Positions 13,047 to 13,089 of a stretch of DNA of 13,089 bases are shown here, piece after piece. Below the pieces are notes generated by a model that saw only the letters and a program-made list of their open reading frames with translations, ran no database searches and was not told the DNA's origin. The stretch lies in NCBI GenBank assembly GCA_028276215.1, contig JAPYWT010000018.1:1-13089 (forward strand). The letters run 5' to 3'. The stretch is from Thermoflexus sp. Lineage in GTDB: Bacteria > Chloroflexota > Anaerolineae > B4-G1 > DUEL01. The number at the start of each line of letters is the position of its first letter. Position 1 is the first letter of the stretch. A program made the translations under genes and the position numbers.

Positions 13047-13089
13047 CAAAAACTCGGAGAGGCCAACCAGGGTTTGGGGCAGGCGGCGA

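Noticed and set aside
10281..13049. Very long minus-strand open frame opposite the hydroxylase
   Set aside because: It is a GC-rich shadow of the + strand gene, which has all the cofactor and active-site motifs.

Overview
The window is a high-GC bacterial segment read almost entirely on the + strand. It carries a carrier-protein (LysW) arginine and possibly lysine biosynthesis cluster followed by an unrelated molybdenum hydroxylase. The LysW route, two tandem LysX-type ligases, high GC and many palindromic intergenic repeats suggest a deep-branching thermophile-related lineage, most likely Chloroflexota (Anaerolineae-like). That assignment is an inference from gene content, not a database result.

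Layout. Positions 1-575 hold a possible tail of an upstream gene, a consensus sigma-70 type promoter (145-172), a 34-residue arginine-rich leader ORF (207-311), a strong intrinsic terminator (349-387) and a REP-like hairpin pair (433-479). Then come lysW (576-740), two lysX paralogs (743-1594, 1597-2484), lysY/argC (2539-3576), a 432-nt non-coding gap filled by an 8-mer array and a MITE-like element, lysZ/argB (4009-4830), lysJ/argD (4823-6016), lysK (6009-7043), argG (7099-8325) and argH (8437-9810). A second repeat-filled gap (9811-10292) separates argH from a 906-residue [2Fe-2S]/molybdopterin hydroxylase (10293-13013), which is followed by a GC-rich hairpin.

Pathway logic. LysW is ligated through its C-terminal Glu to glutamate (or alpha-aminoadipate) by LysX. 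LysZ phosphorylates the side-chain carboxylate, LysY reduces it to the semialdehyde, LysJ transaminates it, and LysK releases ornithine (or lysine). ArgG and ArgH then convert citrulline to arginine. Ornithine carbamoyltransferase and the alpha-aminoadipate-forming enzymes are not in the window. argG and argH argue that arginine is a product of the cluster; the second ligase leaves open a shared lysine branch.

The most interesting signal is the leader. An Arg-codon-rich short ORF overlaps segment 1 of a mutually exclusive 1:2 / 2:3 / 3:4 RNA pairing set that ends in the terminator, which is the architecture of ribosome-mediated transcription attenuation. The second is a set of small non-autonomous elements with inverted terminal repeats. 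Two of them are bounded by 8-nt direct repeats that look like target-site duplications, one perfect (3641-3648/3968-3975) and one with a single mismatch (10000-10007/10277-10284).
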